Assembly (NCBI GenBank): GCA_009602725.1
Contig: WELB01000012.1
Span: forward strand, 610,958 to 652,070
Source of the DNA: Spirogloea muscicola
Taxonomy: Eukaryota > Streptophyta > Zygnematophyceae > Spirogloeales > Spirogloeaceae
Length of the DNA stretch: 41,113 nt
Direction: 5' to 3'
Shown: in pieces, positions 10,140-20,500 of the stretch
Position numbering within the stretch: the stretch's first letter is position 1
Layout: each line of letters starts with the position of its first letter
Notes under the pieces: model-generated
The model's database searches: none
Told to the model about the DNA's origin: nothing
Seen by the model: only the letters and a program-made list of their open reading frames with translations
Program-made: the position numbers and the translations under genes

Positions 10140-10455
10140 ATGCATGGACCAAACCAGTACCAACGATATTATGAAAAAGTTGAAATCCCTGCAAGTTGTC
10201 TGACGGTGCTGGAAATGTCTGCTGGTATCTGCACAGGGTTGGCAGGTCTTCTTCGGAGTCGCTTGACCATTGCCCAATACATATATTTGGACAACTATCC
10301 GGAGGCGTGTAAAAGCAGCTGTGCACCACACAGACATTCTGAAAGTGAGGTACAGCCACCTTCTTTCTTAGACAACCTTCAAGATTTTGGCATACATTCT
10401 TCCTGGTGATGTTACAAAACTGCTCTAGGTGGAGAATCTCAACAAGCTGCCGAAG
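10140..10455 (+). pseudogene. Decayed cytosine-methyltransferase-like domain of a retroelement
   Basis: The frame reads 'LEMSAGICTGLAGLL', then 'IAQYIYLDNYPEA', and after a one-base shift 'AAVHHTDILKVRYSHLL'. This follows the SAM-binding start of C5-methyltransferase-like domains carried by some plant and algal retroelements (x-G-I-G-T-G-L-x-x-L, then Y-V-D-x-x-x-x-A). I see no catalytic P-C motif downstream, and the frame is broken, so the piece is non-functional. The assignment rests on two motifs only. Confidence 0.4.
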
Positions 10456-10789
10456 GTTGATCTAACGATTGCGAGGCTTTTCATAGTGCAGGTTTTTGGT
10501 TGCGGTCTGACAACCGCTCTACTCCTTCAAATGACATAGGTCCTGCTACACATCACAGCAGGCAGAGGAAATCCGGTTCACTTCGCAAGGAAAGATGACA
10601 CAGCGACGGGATCTCTCCTGACCTTGGGACAGGAGACTTGTGTAAGAGGCAAGTACGAGGGGGTTGTTGGGGGTGTTTGCCAATCAAAGTCGGAGATAGC
10701 TGGTTCTACCCAAAGCCAAATATTAAAGCTTGCCTCTGACAGGGCTGCAGAGAGCGGGCTCTCTTTACAAAAGGACAGGAGAGCTCTTT
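10456..10789. other. No feature recognised
   Basis: About 330 bases between the methyltransferase-like relic and the next LINE tail. Frames are short and no repeat of the window's families is evident. Confidence 0.4.
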
Positions 10790-11080
10790 ACACATGGTGG
10801 GCGTGGTTGTGAGAGACAAGCCCCCCCCAAAGAAGCAGTAACTTTTCCAAAGGGTTGAGGGCTTTGAAAGGCCAGCCCGAAAAGACTGAACAGGGTCCAA
10901 AGGGGTTGGGACAGCTCTGGGTCACACGGCTATGCAAGACCACGAGGGGCGCATAATTTCTAATAAGCAGCTGCAAGTCAGACAGAATAGCACCCAAAAG
11001 CAGTCCCCTTGCCAATAGCCAGAGGCGGCAGCTAGAGCATGGCTTGCTCGCAGATGCAGTGCGTGGACCATTGACCACCG
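10790..11080 (-). mobile_element. Degenerate LINE tail with 3' UTR
   Basis: The minus strand reads 'VVHALHLRASHALAAASGY', then in a shifted frame 'LSDLQLLIRNY' (about 11000-10955) with the stop lost. The UTR has CGGGCTGGCCTTTCAAAGCCC near 10870-10890. It lies back-to-back with the plus-strand LINE that begins shortly after. Confidence 0.6.
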
Positions 11081-11376
11081 CAGCAGATTGGTAAGTTGCG
11101 TGTAATACACCTTGAGAGGCGAGCTTGTGGCGTTGAACTCAGGCTGTTTCCCGTGCCGCTGTCAAGACATGGCCTGGCGCGCAAGCCTGCTCAAAAGGTC
11201 CGGCCACTGAGACTCGGAAGCCCTGTGGACATCGGTGGCCAGTGGATCGAACTCGTCCCCTTCCGTATGATCAGCCTGATTGGGCTCCTTGCCACGGGCG
11301 GCGTTGGCTGCTGCATGCCAGAAATAATAGAAGAGACCCTCAAAATGGAGCGATTAAACACATCTGTTGTGACGTC

Positions 11377-13015
11377 ATTGGCAACGATGCGCGGGCCCCA
11401 GTATCAGGCGCGGCTGCAGGAACACCTCCGGCCGGCGGACTATCTTCACACGCTTTAGGACATGCAGCTGGCGACCGCTATGCTGACACGATGCATCGCG
11501 CAGCGGCCACACTATCTGGCCCGCACCATCCCTCCCTCATCGGCGGTGAAGGCAGCGTATGCGGCATTTGACTCTGGCATCCTGGCGTCCGCGTCCACCC
11601 TCGTGCAGCACCCCGAGTGGCTCACCTCACCAGCTGCGCTGCTGCAGGCTAGCCTGCCGGCCAGTCGCGGTGGCTTGGGATGCCGCTCAGTGGCCCGCGT
11701 CTGTGCGGCGGCCTACAAGGAGAGCTGGTCTCAGGTTGCAACCCCCATGTGCCAGCGATTCATCGTCCACGGCCAGCGCGCCCTGGAGCGGGCGGCAGCT
11801 GAAGTGGAGATCGGCCAGCTGCCCTTCCAGGTCGCCCTCCGCTCTGCCAGCGACGGGCTCCTGGCGGTCCACCCCAACATGTCGGAGCAGGCCGTCCCGT
11901 TCCTGGCGGTCCACCCCAACATGTCGGAGCAGGCCGTCCCGTTCATTCACCTCGCCCACATGCCTGACCTGCCTGCCCAGGCACGCTTCACGGCGCTAGT
12001 TGAAAAAGAGGCCTCTGACCAGGTGGTGGAGCTTCTCCCTCCGTCTGACCTTCGCGGGCGCGCGCGGCTCCTTCCAGCCTCTTCCCTGGGGCGGCGGCGT
12101 GGTTATCAGCACTACCAATCTACGCGGCGCTCACCATGCCCGACGAAGTCTTCAGGACAGGGGTCCACCGGCTCTTGGGCCTTCTCCCTCCCTGTCTCGT
12201 GGGCGGCACTCAGTGCGAGTGCAGTGCCCGTCACGCCGACCCTGCGGAGCTGGCTGCGCATATGCTCCGTTGCGCGCACGGGGGCGGACCGGTTCCCACG
12301 ATCTCCTGCGAGATGCCATGCAGGGGGTGTTCATGGAGGCGGGCTTCAAGGTGGCTGGAAACACCTCAGTAATGCCCATCCAGCTGGGCGTGGACGGCCA
12401 GCCCCATACTCGACGCGCCGACCTGGTCGCCATCCCGCCCGGGCATCATCGCCGATGTGGTGACAGCTGACTGCATCGACTCCGCCAATCCCGCCAGATC
12501 GGTGTCGTTTGCAGGGCACGCGGTCGGCCTGGCGGCTGGGGGGCAAGTAGCGTAAATACGCTGATCACCCGGGTTGGTGATGAATTTGCGGCCCTGGCGA
12601 TAGATGTCCACGGGGCTTTCGGCAGCCGCTGGCTGGATCTCCTCCAGCGGCTTGCCCGTCAAGCCATTGACCGGCGGCTGGGTCAGCAGGGGCGATGCCC
12701 GGCTTCAACGCCGCCGGTTCGCTCGCTCAGGTGTTCCGAATGCGCCTGGCGGTATCGTTCCCCTTGCCTACGCTGTCCATACGCGCGCCGGCCGTGCTAT
12801 GGCCGCCGCCTCTGGGTCTCGGCGGAGTGCCTCGTTCCCTGTGGCGAGCTACTCAGACCTGATGTTGCTCACCCGTGGAAACTGAGCTTCCCACTGCATT
12901 GTCTTGTGTTTTGCAGTGTAGTCCTTTTCTGGCTCCTCATTCTTTGGCTTTGAACATTGTCCTTTCTTTTGGACTGGCTGTGCCAGCCCCTCTTCTCTAT
13001 GAGCGAGCACTTTCT
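11377..13015 (+). mobile_element. Decayed LINE: region after the reverse transcriptase, endonuclease-like end, 3' UTR
   Basis: The longest LINE copy here begins after the polymerase core. Recognisable pieces in order: 'DMQLATAMLTRCIAQRP' (a TAG precedes it in frame at 11456-11458), 'LPASRGGLGCRSV', a cysteine/histidine cluster 'CECSARHADPAELAAHMLRC' (about 12210-12270), and an endonuclease-like block 'SHDLLRDAMQ' ... 'TRRADLVA' ... 'IIADVVTADCIDSA'. After stops come 'DVHGAFGSRWLDLLQRLA' and the tail 'SYSDLMLLTRGN', stop at 12885. At least two frameshifts (near 12060-12130 and 12290) and several stops show it is dead. The 3' UTR runs to about 13015 with GGACTGGCTGTGCCAGCCCC. The zinc cluster plus PD-(D/E)XK-like block would fit LINEs with a restriction-like endonuclease, but I cannot fix the clade. 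Confidence 0.75.
11861..11944 (+). repeat. Perfect 42-bp tandem duplication inside the LINE
   Basis: Two identical 42-bp units (11861-11902 and 11903-11944) keep the frame and duplicate the peptide LAVHPNMSEQAVPF. Their identity suggests a recent duplication or a collapsed/expanded read artefact. Confidence 0.95.
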
Positions 13016-13109
13016 TCTTCTTCTTTCAGTATGGAGTCCGTCAGCCCTGCGCAGCATGGGCGTGATGGACATATTCCCAAGCGCTCCCAAATTAAATAGA
13101 AGCTCTTCC

Positions 13110-13245
13110 AAAGTAATGCTATGGTTGTAAGAGGCTAGCCCAAATGAGACTGAAGGAAGTGCCAAAAAAGAAAGGAGCAACTACTTCCATGTAAGGCAAC
13201 GGCTGTGAGAGGCCAGCCCAACAGAATTGAGCAAGGTCGAGGCCC
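13110..13245 (-). mobile_element. Two antisense LINE 3' UTR pieces
   Basis: Antisense hairpins at about 13122-13141 (GGTTGTAAGAGGCTAGCCC) and 13202-13221 (GGCTGTGAGAGGCCAGCCC), each followed by sequence of the ATTGAGCAAGGTC type. They lie tail-to-tail with the plus-strand LINE ending near 13015. Confidence 0.6.
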
Positions 13246-13269
13246 AGGTCGGAAGGGGCTGGGAAAAAG

Positions 13270-13481
13270 AGCAAGCGCGGCCAGATTAACTAGTGGCTGG
13301 GCTGTTACTGAGAGTTCGCTTACTGCTGTCTCAGTTTTTAGCACTCCGACACCTTCAGACCTTGTCCATTCTTTTGGGCTGGCCTCTCCCAGCCACCAGT
13401 TAATCTGGCCGCGCTTGCTTTCTGCTGGGAGAGGCCAGCCCAAGGAATGGACAAGGTCTGAAGGAGCCGGAGTGCTGGGAA
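13270..13481. repeat. Nested inverted repeats made of LINE 3' ends
   Basis: Two interlocking fold-backs are present. 13340-13393 pairs with 13424-13476 across a 30-nt spacer (about 53-bp arms, few differences). 13270-13301 pairs with 13388-13419 (32 bp, one difference). Both are parts of one 3' UTR module inserted in opposite orientations. The plus-strand copy at 13322-13418 is nearly identical to 22642-22738 and 27100-27197. Confidence 0.85.
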
Positions 13482-13539
13482 AGAAGAGCGCAAAATCCAG
13501 CTCTTCTCACAAGGGGCCGGCGGATGTCTGGAAGGAAAG

Positions 13540-14200
13540 ACGCTTCCAGGAGAGGGCGGTGGCTGGAGAGGCCAGCCCAGAAAAAAGACTGAACAATTTC
13601 CGAAGGGGCCGGGGAAAAGGGAAATTTCGTGTGTTTGAAACAAACGAAGGCCAAATGGCCAAGTACAAAGGCAAGCACATCTTACGACCTACATAACCTA
13701 CAGTAGATTGACCCGCTCAGAAAGCACGGGTCAAAATATAAAGGTCGCTAACCGATGCCTGGATACTAGATGGCAGATACGAAGCCCTTCTGCCACCAAC
13801 TAGAGCTCGCCCAGCTTTCTGGTGCAAAGCATTAGCCTGAGCACGCTGCAAACAGGCAAACTAGTCGTCGCAACAACGACAGATATTCAGCTGGCAAGCC
13901 CATCTCAGCCGGGAACACATCTGCATGTCGTGTGTAGCCTAGATTGGCTATGTTTTGAAGGAGATTAAGGAAACGAGGACCTAAGCAGCCAAAGATGTCG
14001 ATTGCCGCTGGCAAGAGCTGATCATATCGGGGGTAATCGGAGTAGTGCTGCAACTTTCTTTGTTCAGCACAGCCCACTGCGTGGCCAACGATGTGTGTCG
14101 ATGCTGGACCTTTATAGGCCTCCGTAACTACAATATCGACCAAAGCCCTTGGTCCTCCACCAGGTTGCACGCCCACAATGTCTAGTGTGCGGCGATGATG
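13540..14200 (-). mobile_element. LINE C-terminal region with 3' UTR, minus strand
   Basis: The minus strand reads 'RALVDIVVTEAYKG', 'RKLQHYSDYPRYDQLLPA', 'FGCLGPRFLNLLQNIA', 'FPAEMGLPAEYLSLLRR'. After a one-base shift come 'LQRAQANALHQKAGRALVGG' and 'SVSDLYILTRAF', with TGA at 13719-13717. This is the usual end of algal LINE polyproteins, with an endonuclease-like D-I-V-V-T strand. The 3' UTR continues to about 13540, with CGTTTGTTTCAAACACACG near 13640 and hairpin GGGCTGGCCTCTCCAGCC near 13570. It represents a different subfamily from the 12-kb copy. Confidence 0.75.
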
Positions 14201-14535
14201 ACGTATGACGGAAAAAGGAAGGCCAGGCCCAACACAAACGCCCGCCGCCTAGCCCCCCAGCCTGCCTCCCCGGAACTTGCTCTCGCAACACTATCACCGC
14301 TCTTGGCCCTCTAACTCTCGCCAGACAGCAGCGACTTCAGGATGACACAGCAGCCTCGCTTGCTGTAGCAAATCACTCTTGAGCACCTCCCATCTGCCCT
14401 TCCGCAGCGCAGCTTCCGCCGCAACCTCCTCAACAGGCACTCAAGGCAGAGCACAAACCGCGGACCCCTTGCCGGCCATCTGCGATCCCCCTGATATGCG
14501 CGGAATCTCGCAGACGAAGTTGGAATGCTTATGAC
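14201..14535. other. Intergenic/5' flank before the TPR gene
   Basis: Further LINE sequence may extend a little upstream of 14200 on the minus strand. The remainder, rich in CAGCAG and CGC, is the presumed promoter and 5' UTR of the TPR gene. No defined motif stands out. Confidence 0.35.
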
Positions 14536-17397
14536 ATGGAGGCAATGGCTCGGGGGATACGCCGTCCTGCTGCTGCTGCCCTCCGTTTGCTGTTGTGGAA
14601 CGGTGCTACGAGGACGCAGGCCTCATGCTCTCGCCCAGCTTGCAAGGTGGTGCGCCGTCTGCTGCCGACGAGTGATCGGCAGCAAGGATGTCAGGGCCTG
14701 GACTCACAGCTTAGAAGGGGCCTAGCGGGCGCCACCACCTCCGGTGACAGTGATGCTCATGGAGCTGCCGTCGATGCAAGCTCCGGTGGAGACGCGGCGG
14801 CGCTGGTCGCCGCAAAGGCGGCGGTCACGGGCTTTGACATTCCCACGCTGGAGGCGCTGTTCAGCAGCGCTCAGGAGTCCATCGGAGCGCACCACGCCGT
14901 GACGGCGTCGGTGGCTCTCAGCCTCGGCCAGGCTTACATGCGAGTGCGTGCTGAGGCCGTTGCCTTCTTGTCTGCGCTGGTGTGGCTTGCACTAGCCGGG
15001 TGAGCCTCTGACTGCCGCGGCACTCTCAGCTGCCATGGGGTTGGGCCAGGCTGGCCACCATCCAGAGCGGGCCTTGGAGCTGGCAGAAATGGCTTGGAAG
15101 GTGTTCGACAAGCTGGCAGGCGATAGTGGTGGCGGCGCTCATGGTGGCCAGGCCAGACCCATGTGCTTGCACCTCATGGCGGCCGCTCGGGGGCGGTGAG
15201 CCACCGACAGCCATGGCCAGGACTGCAAGACTGGCGGAAACATTGTTGGGCTGGCGCTGCTCGGCCTGCCTGAAGCCAGTTCCCATCCTATCAGCCTAAA
15301 GCCTGAATCCTAAACCCTTGAACCCTAAATTCTAAACCTCAACCAGTTTGCACTTTCGAACCCTAGTCACTAAACCCTAGGTGGCAACATCGATACCTGT
15401 AACTACCTCACCAGCAGGCGTTCCCGGCGCGTGCAGCATGGGGCAGCACGAGTTGGCGCTGGAGCACCTCGATGCCGCCCTGCGGCTGGTCCGCGCAGCC
15501 AATGCCACCCCTGCCGCCAAGGGCGGCGGCGGCGCCGTCGAGCAGGATGCTGCGCTGATGGAGTTCTCGACGCTCATGCTGCAGGGTGATGTCCACCAGG
15601 CGCTGGGCCGGCACGCTGCGGCCCTTGATGACTACTGCGCAGCACTGAGCTGCCAGGTGGCCACCTTGGGCCCTGCGCATGCTGATGTCGCTGCCACGTT
15701 ACGTCAGGTGGCAGAGGTCCATGCGCACCTGCTACAGTTTCCGGAGGCGCAACCTCTGGCCGAGCGCGCGCTGCGCATCCACTGCCGTGCACTGGGTGAC
15801 GGCTCTACAGACGAAGCTGTGGACCGCAGGTCAGTCGCTGGCCACTGTGACATTCAAGAGCTGAGGTACTGCCTGTTCTCACTTCTCTACTCCAAAACTC
15901 CAACCTGAGCTCATAAAGTCTAAGCTGAGTCTCTGAAGCTTTGACATATTCAGTTTTCAGAGACTTGCCAGTTGCCCTGTTGGCAGGCTCCTGGCTGTGA
16001 TCATGTCGGGCCAAGGCGACCATGAGGCAGCACTGCTGCACCTTCGGAAGGTAGCCGCGATCCTCGCAAAGCGCGGTCGCAACCTGGATATTGCATACGT
16101 CAATGACTCTGTTGGTGAGGAGCTGAGCGCGCTTGGACGGCACAGCGAGGCGCTGGCCGCGTTCGAGGTGGCGATACGTAAGAAGGCGGCGGAGCTCGGA
16201 GAGCGGCACCTGGCCGTGGCATGCACCCAGGTTGCGGTAGCCGAAGCCTGCATTGCTGCTGGACAAGCGAGCGATGCGGAGGTATGCCGAGCTAGCCCCA
16301 GGTGGGGTTCAGGGTTTGACGTCCAGGCGATAGGGCCTAAGTTCTACATCATCAACTTGCACGTCGAAGCTGCCCCTTGGACAGCATCACGGCAGCTAAG
16401 TGCACAGGTGTCCCCCTGCTGCAGGTCTTCATAGAGAAGGCTGTACAAGCATACGGCGAACTGGACGAGCTGGCCAACGACCCGGCAGCCGCCCTTGAGG
16501 CGGCGCATGGCCTCACGCAGCTGGCAGGCGTGCATGAGAACATTGGGCAGTATGACGAGGCCATCATCTTCCTCCGAAAGGCGCTCGCCTTGCGGCGCAA
16601 CATTCCCGGCCAACTGCACGCTGTCGCCAGTGAGGATCCATCTCCCTGCTGGCTCAAGTCCAGAGGGCAGTAGCTTCTGTGAGGTGCAAAGTCCCAATCT
16701 TGAGCACCTTGCGGTGCAGCATTTCCCAAGCCAGCTGCACGTTGCCAGTGAGGATCCGCCTCCTGCTGACGTGAATGCTGGGCAGGACTTGTGATTGCAG
16801 ATCTGCATGGAGGCTATCTCATTAGAGTCTCAGCTTAGATTTCGTGAAAATCTTTTCACCATCATGTGAGCTATTGTGCCAACCTGTACTGAGAGCGTGC
16901 TAAGATTGGTGCAGGTACGCTGTCACAGATTGGCCTGACACAGCAGTCAGCCAGCATGCTGGACGATGCTCTAGTCACTTTTCAAGAGTGCTTGCCTTTG
17001 ATGATTGAGGCTTTTGGGGCAAACCACTCATCCATTCCCATCATTCTAAACCAAGTGAGCTCCTCAACATTCCTCGGCCCATTTGCCCAATCACTGCTAA
17101 TCCAACTCAAGGTGAAAGAGCGTACCAATAGTTTTCTCATATCCTTGCGAAGCGCAATCGCAATCCGATAGCAAGTTAACAAGAATGAATGTGATACTCA
17201 GTGACAATATTGATGGAGCCCTCGATACCCTGCAGATGGGCTTGGCACTGACGGAGCTGGGAAGAATTGAGGAGGCCGTATTTCACTTCCAGCGGGCCAG
17301 CAGCCTCCTCAACATGCTGGTTGGGAAGGATCACGACCAGGCAACTGCTGTGCAAGAGAACTTGCTAGCTGCTCTAGCAATGCTCAAGAGCCCATAG
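14536..17397 (+). CDS. TPR-repeat (kinesin-light-chain-like) protein, possibly organellar
   Basis: Seven exons join in consistent phase: 14536-14943, 15050-15195, 15437-15829, 15987-16281, 16425-16629, 16915-17054, 17236-17397, giving about 582 residues. The body is a string of 34-42-residue tetratricopeptide helices of the kinesin-light-chain type: 'ALSLGQAYMRAGHHPERALE', 'QGDVHQALGRHAAALDDY', 'SVGEELSALGRHSEALAAFE', 'AGVHENIGQYDEAIIFLRKA', 'ALTELGRIEEAVFHFQRAS'. Such repeats bind partner proteins; no catalytic domain is present. The N-terminus (MEAMARGIRRPAAAALRLLL) is Arg/Ala-rich and lacks acidic residues after position 2, which fits a mitochondrial or plastid transit peptide (inference). 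Another ATG at 14525 is out of frame. The gene converges on the AMSH gene, leaving about 130 bp between the stops. Intron 2 holds telomere-like sequence. The exact partner or pathway cannot be told from the sequence. Confidence 0.85.
15295..15382. repeat. Degenerate telomere-like CCCTAAA tract in an intron
   Basis: Units such as CCTAAACCC, AACCCTAAA, AACCCTAG and TAAACCCTAG recur irregularly within intron 2 of the TPR gene. They resemble the CCCTAAA strand of plant-type telomeres, with much decay. Confidence 0.65.
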
Positions 17398-17526
17398 AAC
17401 TGCTGAGACGCGGTCACGTCTCTCACGCTGTAGCATGCAGCAAACACAGACTCTTGACTACGATAGAAAGCAGAGAGGTCTTTGAAGATGGCGCTATCTA
17501 CTGATTTGTAGACAGCAGTACGGTTG

Positions 17527-20500
17527 CTAGTGTTGTCTGAGATCCATGAGCTCAAATTTGAGCGAAGAATTCAGAAAGACATGGGAGCAGTGCTCGTATA
17601 TGGCACCACCGTCTGCCGGCATTTCGTGAGGATGGAAGCCCCGCCGTTGACAGGACTGTATGACCTTGACGCCACCAGGCTCAGACAGCCGGAAGATGCC
17701 ATACCTCCTGCAAATCCGAAGCATTCACAGTGGAAGCATTGCTGGTGTTGGTTGGAAGTTGATTTTATGCAATGTGAATGGGATCAACGCTTTATTGTTG
17801 GCCACCTAAGCAGAACACGGCAGTGACAGCGACGATGAAGGGCTTGCCACTCTGGGCATCACATATCTGAAGATCTAGTATCTCATTACCGAGAAGGGTC
17901 TGAGGGAGCCATCACGATAGCCACTGCTTCAGGAAGCATCACCTGCATCAAGCTAGCATATCTCAGCCCGTATGACTTGCATAACGTCTGTCCTAACAGA
18001 GAAAGTAGAGGCAATGTATCCATGCTCTCCAGAGCTTCATAAGTCTACCACAGCCTTACTTTCGCGCAAGCGTAACATGGCCCAGGTAGGTGTTGACCTG
18101 ATACGAATAGTGCGTATGAAGATCAATGGATGACATGAAGCATGACTGAGATGGATGAGTCTGCAACAGGGGCACACACGTAAAGTATGTGCAATGGTTG
18201 TTTCAAGAAGTGAGCATTAATCCCTCTGGATGATTGCAAAGACACGAACCTAAGACCTCACATTGGCAATGACTTGTGATTTATGACAAGGATTGCAGGA
18301 TATTACAGAGACATGATATGTCATTGCAAACAGAAAAGCCTACAGAATCCTCACACATCAAGGTGCAACATGCAAGATGGGCCATATTTGATCACTACTA
18401 TCTCACATGTATCCAGCCCAGCTGGAATAATCCCCGCTTGTCCTGCACGTCAAAGATTTCCTCCTCATTGACAGTCTGGCACTGCACATGGACAGCAAGC
18501 CATTGCATTGCCAAGTCTGTCATATAAGAAAAGCTGGAATGGAAGGAGCAGAAGCTCTTCTCAGTGGCTGTGAGTAATACAAGAGTTACAGGAGCTGCCA
18601 AAGGAGGACTAAAATGCACAGCATACTCTTGTGCGGTGCAAAGGGTTATGTTTGCATATGAACCCTCATTGCTTCGGCAGGACTTTGAGCTTCCCAGCAT
18701 TATTGTCATGCAGACGCCATAGTAAACAGGGTATGCATTGGAAAACAACGGTTTGGAACGGACATGGGCTCTTTTAGCATGAGCACAGCTGATGATGAGG
18801 ATGAGTTGTGTTTTACCGAATCCGAAGTTGCCTCTTGCTTTGGCAGGATCAAGGTCGTGACGTAGAATGTCCCCTTCTTCTGTCACACAAGCCAGTACTT
18901 AAGATGAGTCAGGATAGGAAACTCAATCAACCAAGCAACCCCCGCTCGCAAGTTCTCACATTCTACCTGATAATAACTTGACGACTTACTCACTATGAGC
19001 ACCAGTCCTTGCATACAAGCTTGCGAGCGCGAGGCAATCAGCTGTATTCTTTTTAAGTAGCAAGCGCAGGCTACTACCAGCAATCCAGCGAGGACTCCAC
19101 AAGTCTCCAGATTCTTGGCTGTATTGGACTTGACCATCAGCATGAACTCCTCCATCATCTTTGCTGACTGAGCCATCCCAACCAGGGTGGACAAAACCTT
19201 AGTGTCACCCTGCTCTGCCTGTAACAATCTCGCCAGCTTCAAAAGTGGCAAGCAGATAATTGTGCCATATGGACGTCCCAAGTCAATCAGAGGCAGTCCA
19301 CACAAGATCTCAGCAGGCTACAGGGACCTGCACAATGCCCCACTACCAAGACTGCACAACAGTGGCGAAGGCGTGACATGCTTACTATGTGTACAGGCTT
19401 GGGACCTTTTGACTCCCCTGAATCCCCGTCAACTAGCAAAGGGACTCCTGGCCGAGGATCAGCGACCGCCGATGGAGGGATGCTCTCAGGTGGGCCCTCT
19501 GCAAATCTGACATGCCCATTGTTGTGATGATCCAGGTTTTGCACTGGGACTGCCATTGGCAGGTCTGCTGGCTGCCTCACAACGTTGACAAGTGGAGCTA
19601 TGTCCTGCCCTTCTTCCGCCAGCACTGAAGCCGGCTCAGCGGCTACTGGGGCCTCTGCCTCTGGCCAAAGTACAGGCTCCCTATTGGCCTCTGGATCCGA
19701 GGATGTTGTTCTCGTGGAAGCGACCGGTCTCAGCGGCTGGAGGCTGTAAGAAAGAGGCAATTTGTGCTTCAAGACATCAAACTTGATACTCATATTAAGT
19801 CAGTCGATTTTGGAAGCACCACCAAGGGTGCACTCTGTAATATAATAGATAAGAGCTTCTCAGAGCAGGTTGTGATACTTTGACAAGCTTTGACCCTTTC
19901 AACTTGACAATTTTCAAACGAGCAAGCGAAAGAGGATGTCCAATATGTGGTACCCACTGTTCACGTACCTTGGCATCTCAATGGGGGTGCTGTCTATGTA
20001 GCTTGGGTACTGAACCTGCAGTAGGAGGCATTTTCTTTCAGCTAGAAGCGAAGTACAAAGGCATTCTACCAACTGACTCCCAGAACCTGTGTCCTGGAAA
20101 ATAGGCTTCAGTATTCAGTCAGCTGCAGTCAAGTAAATCACGCACAGCTTGATGCTCTTGGACGCTCAGCCTGCATGCCCAGGCAAGTCAGCTTCGACCC
20201 TTCTCTTACTCTTTCTAAAACCCGTGAAGGCTCTGCTCGGGCCCTTTGGCTCGGAAGTTGGAGGAAGGAGTGCCGCGAAAGAGTCTCTTCTCGCGGCGAG
20301 GGAATGGACAGTGACCTGCACGAGGAGGACATCCTTGAGGGCAGAGCTAATGTGCAGTGAAGCTTTCAGGTGCTCAGGTATATCTCCAAGAAATGTGCAA
20401 ACCCTTAGCCCTTAATAACACCGAAGTAGTAAGTCTGTTGACCTTCCTATGGACCTGCCTGACTGTACTCCAAAAGCCCGTTTTCCAGAGCTCAGTACAT

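Noticed and set aside
14525-14725. Upstream ATG frame overlapping the TPR gene start
   Set aside because: It is out of frame with the TPR exons and lacks any repeat structure.
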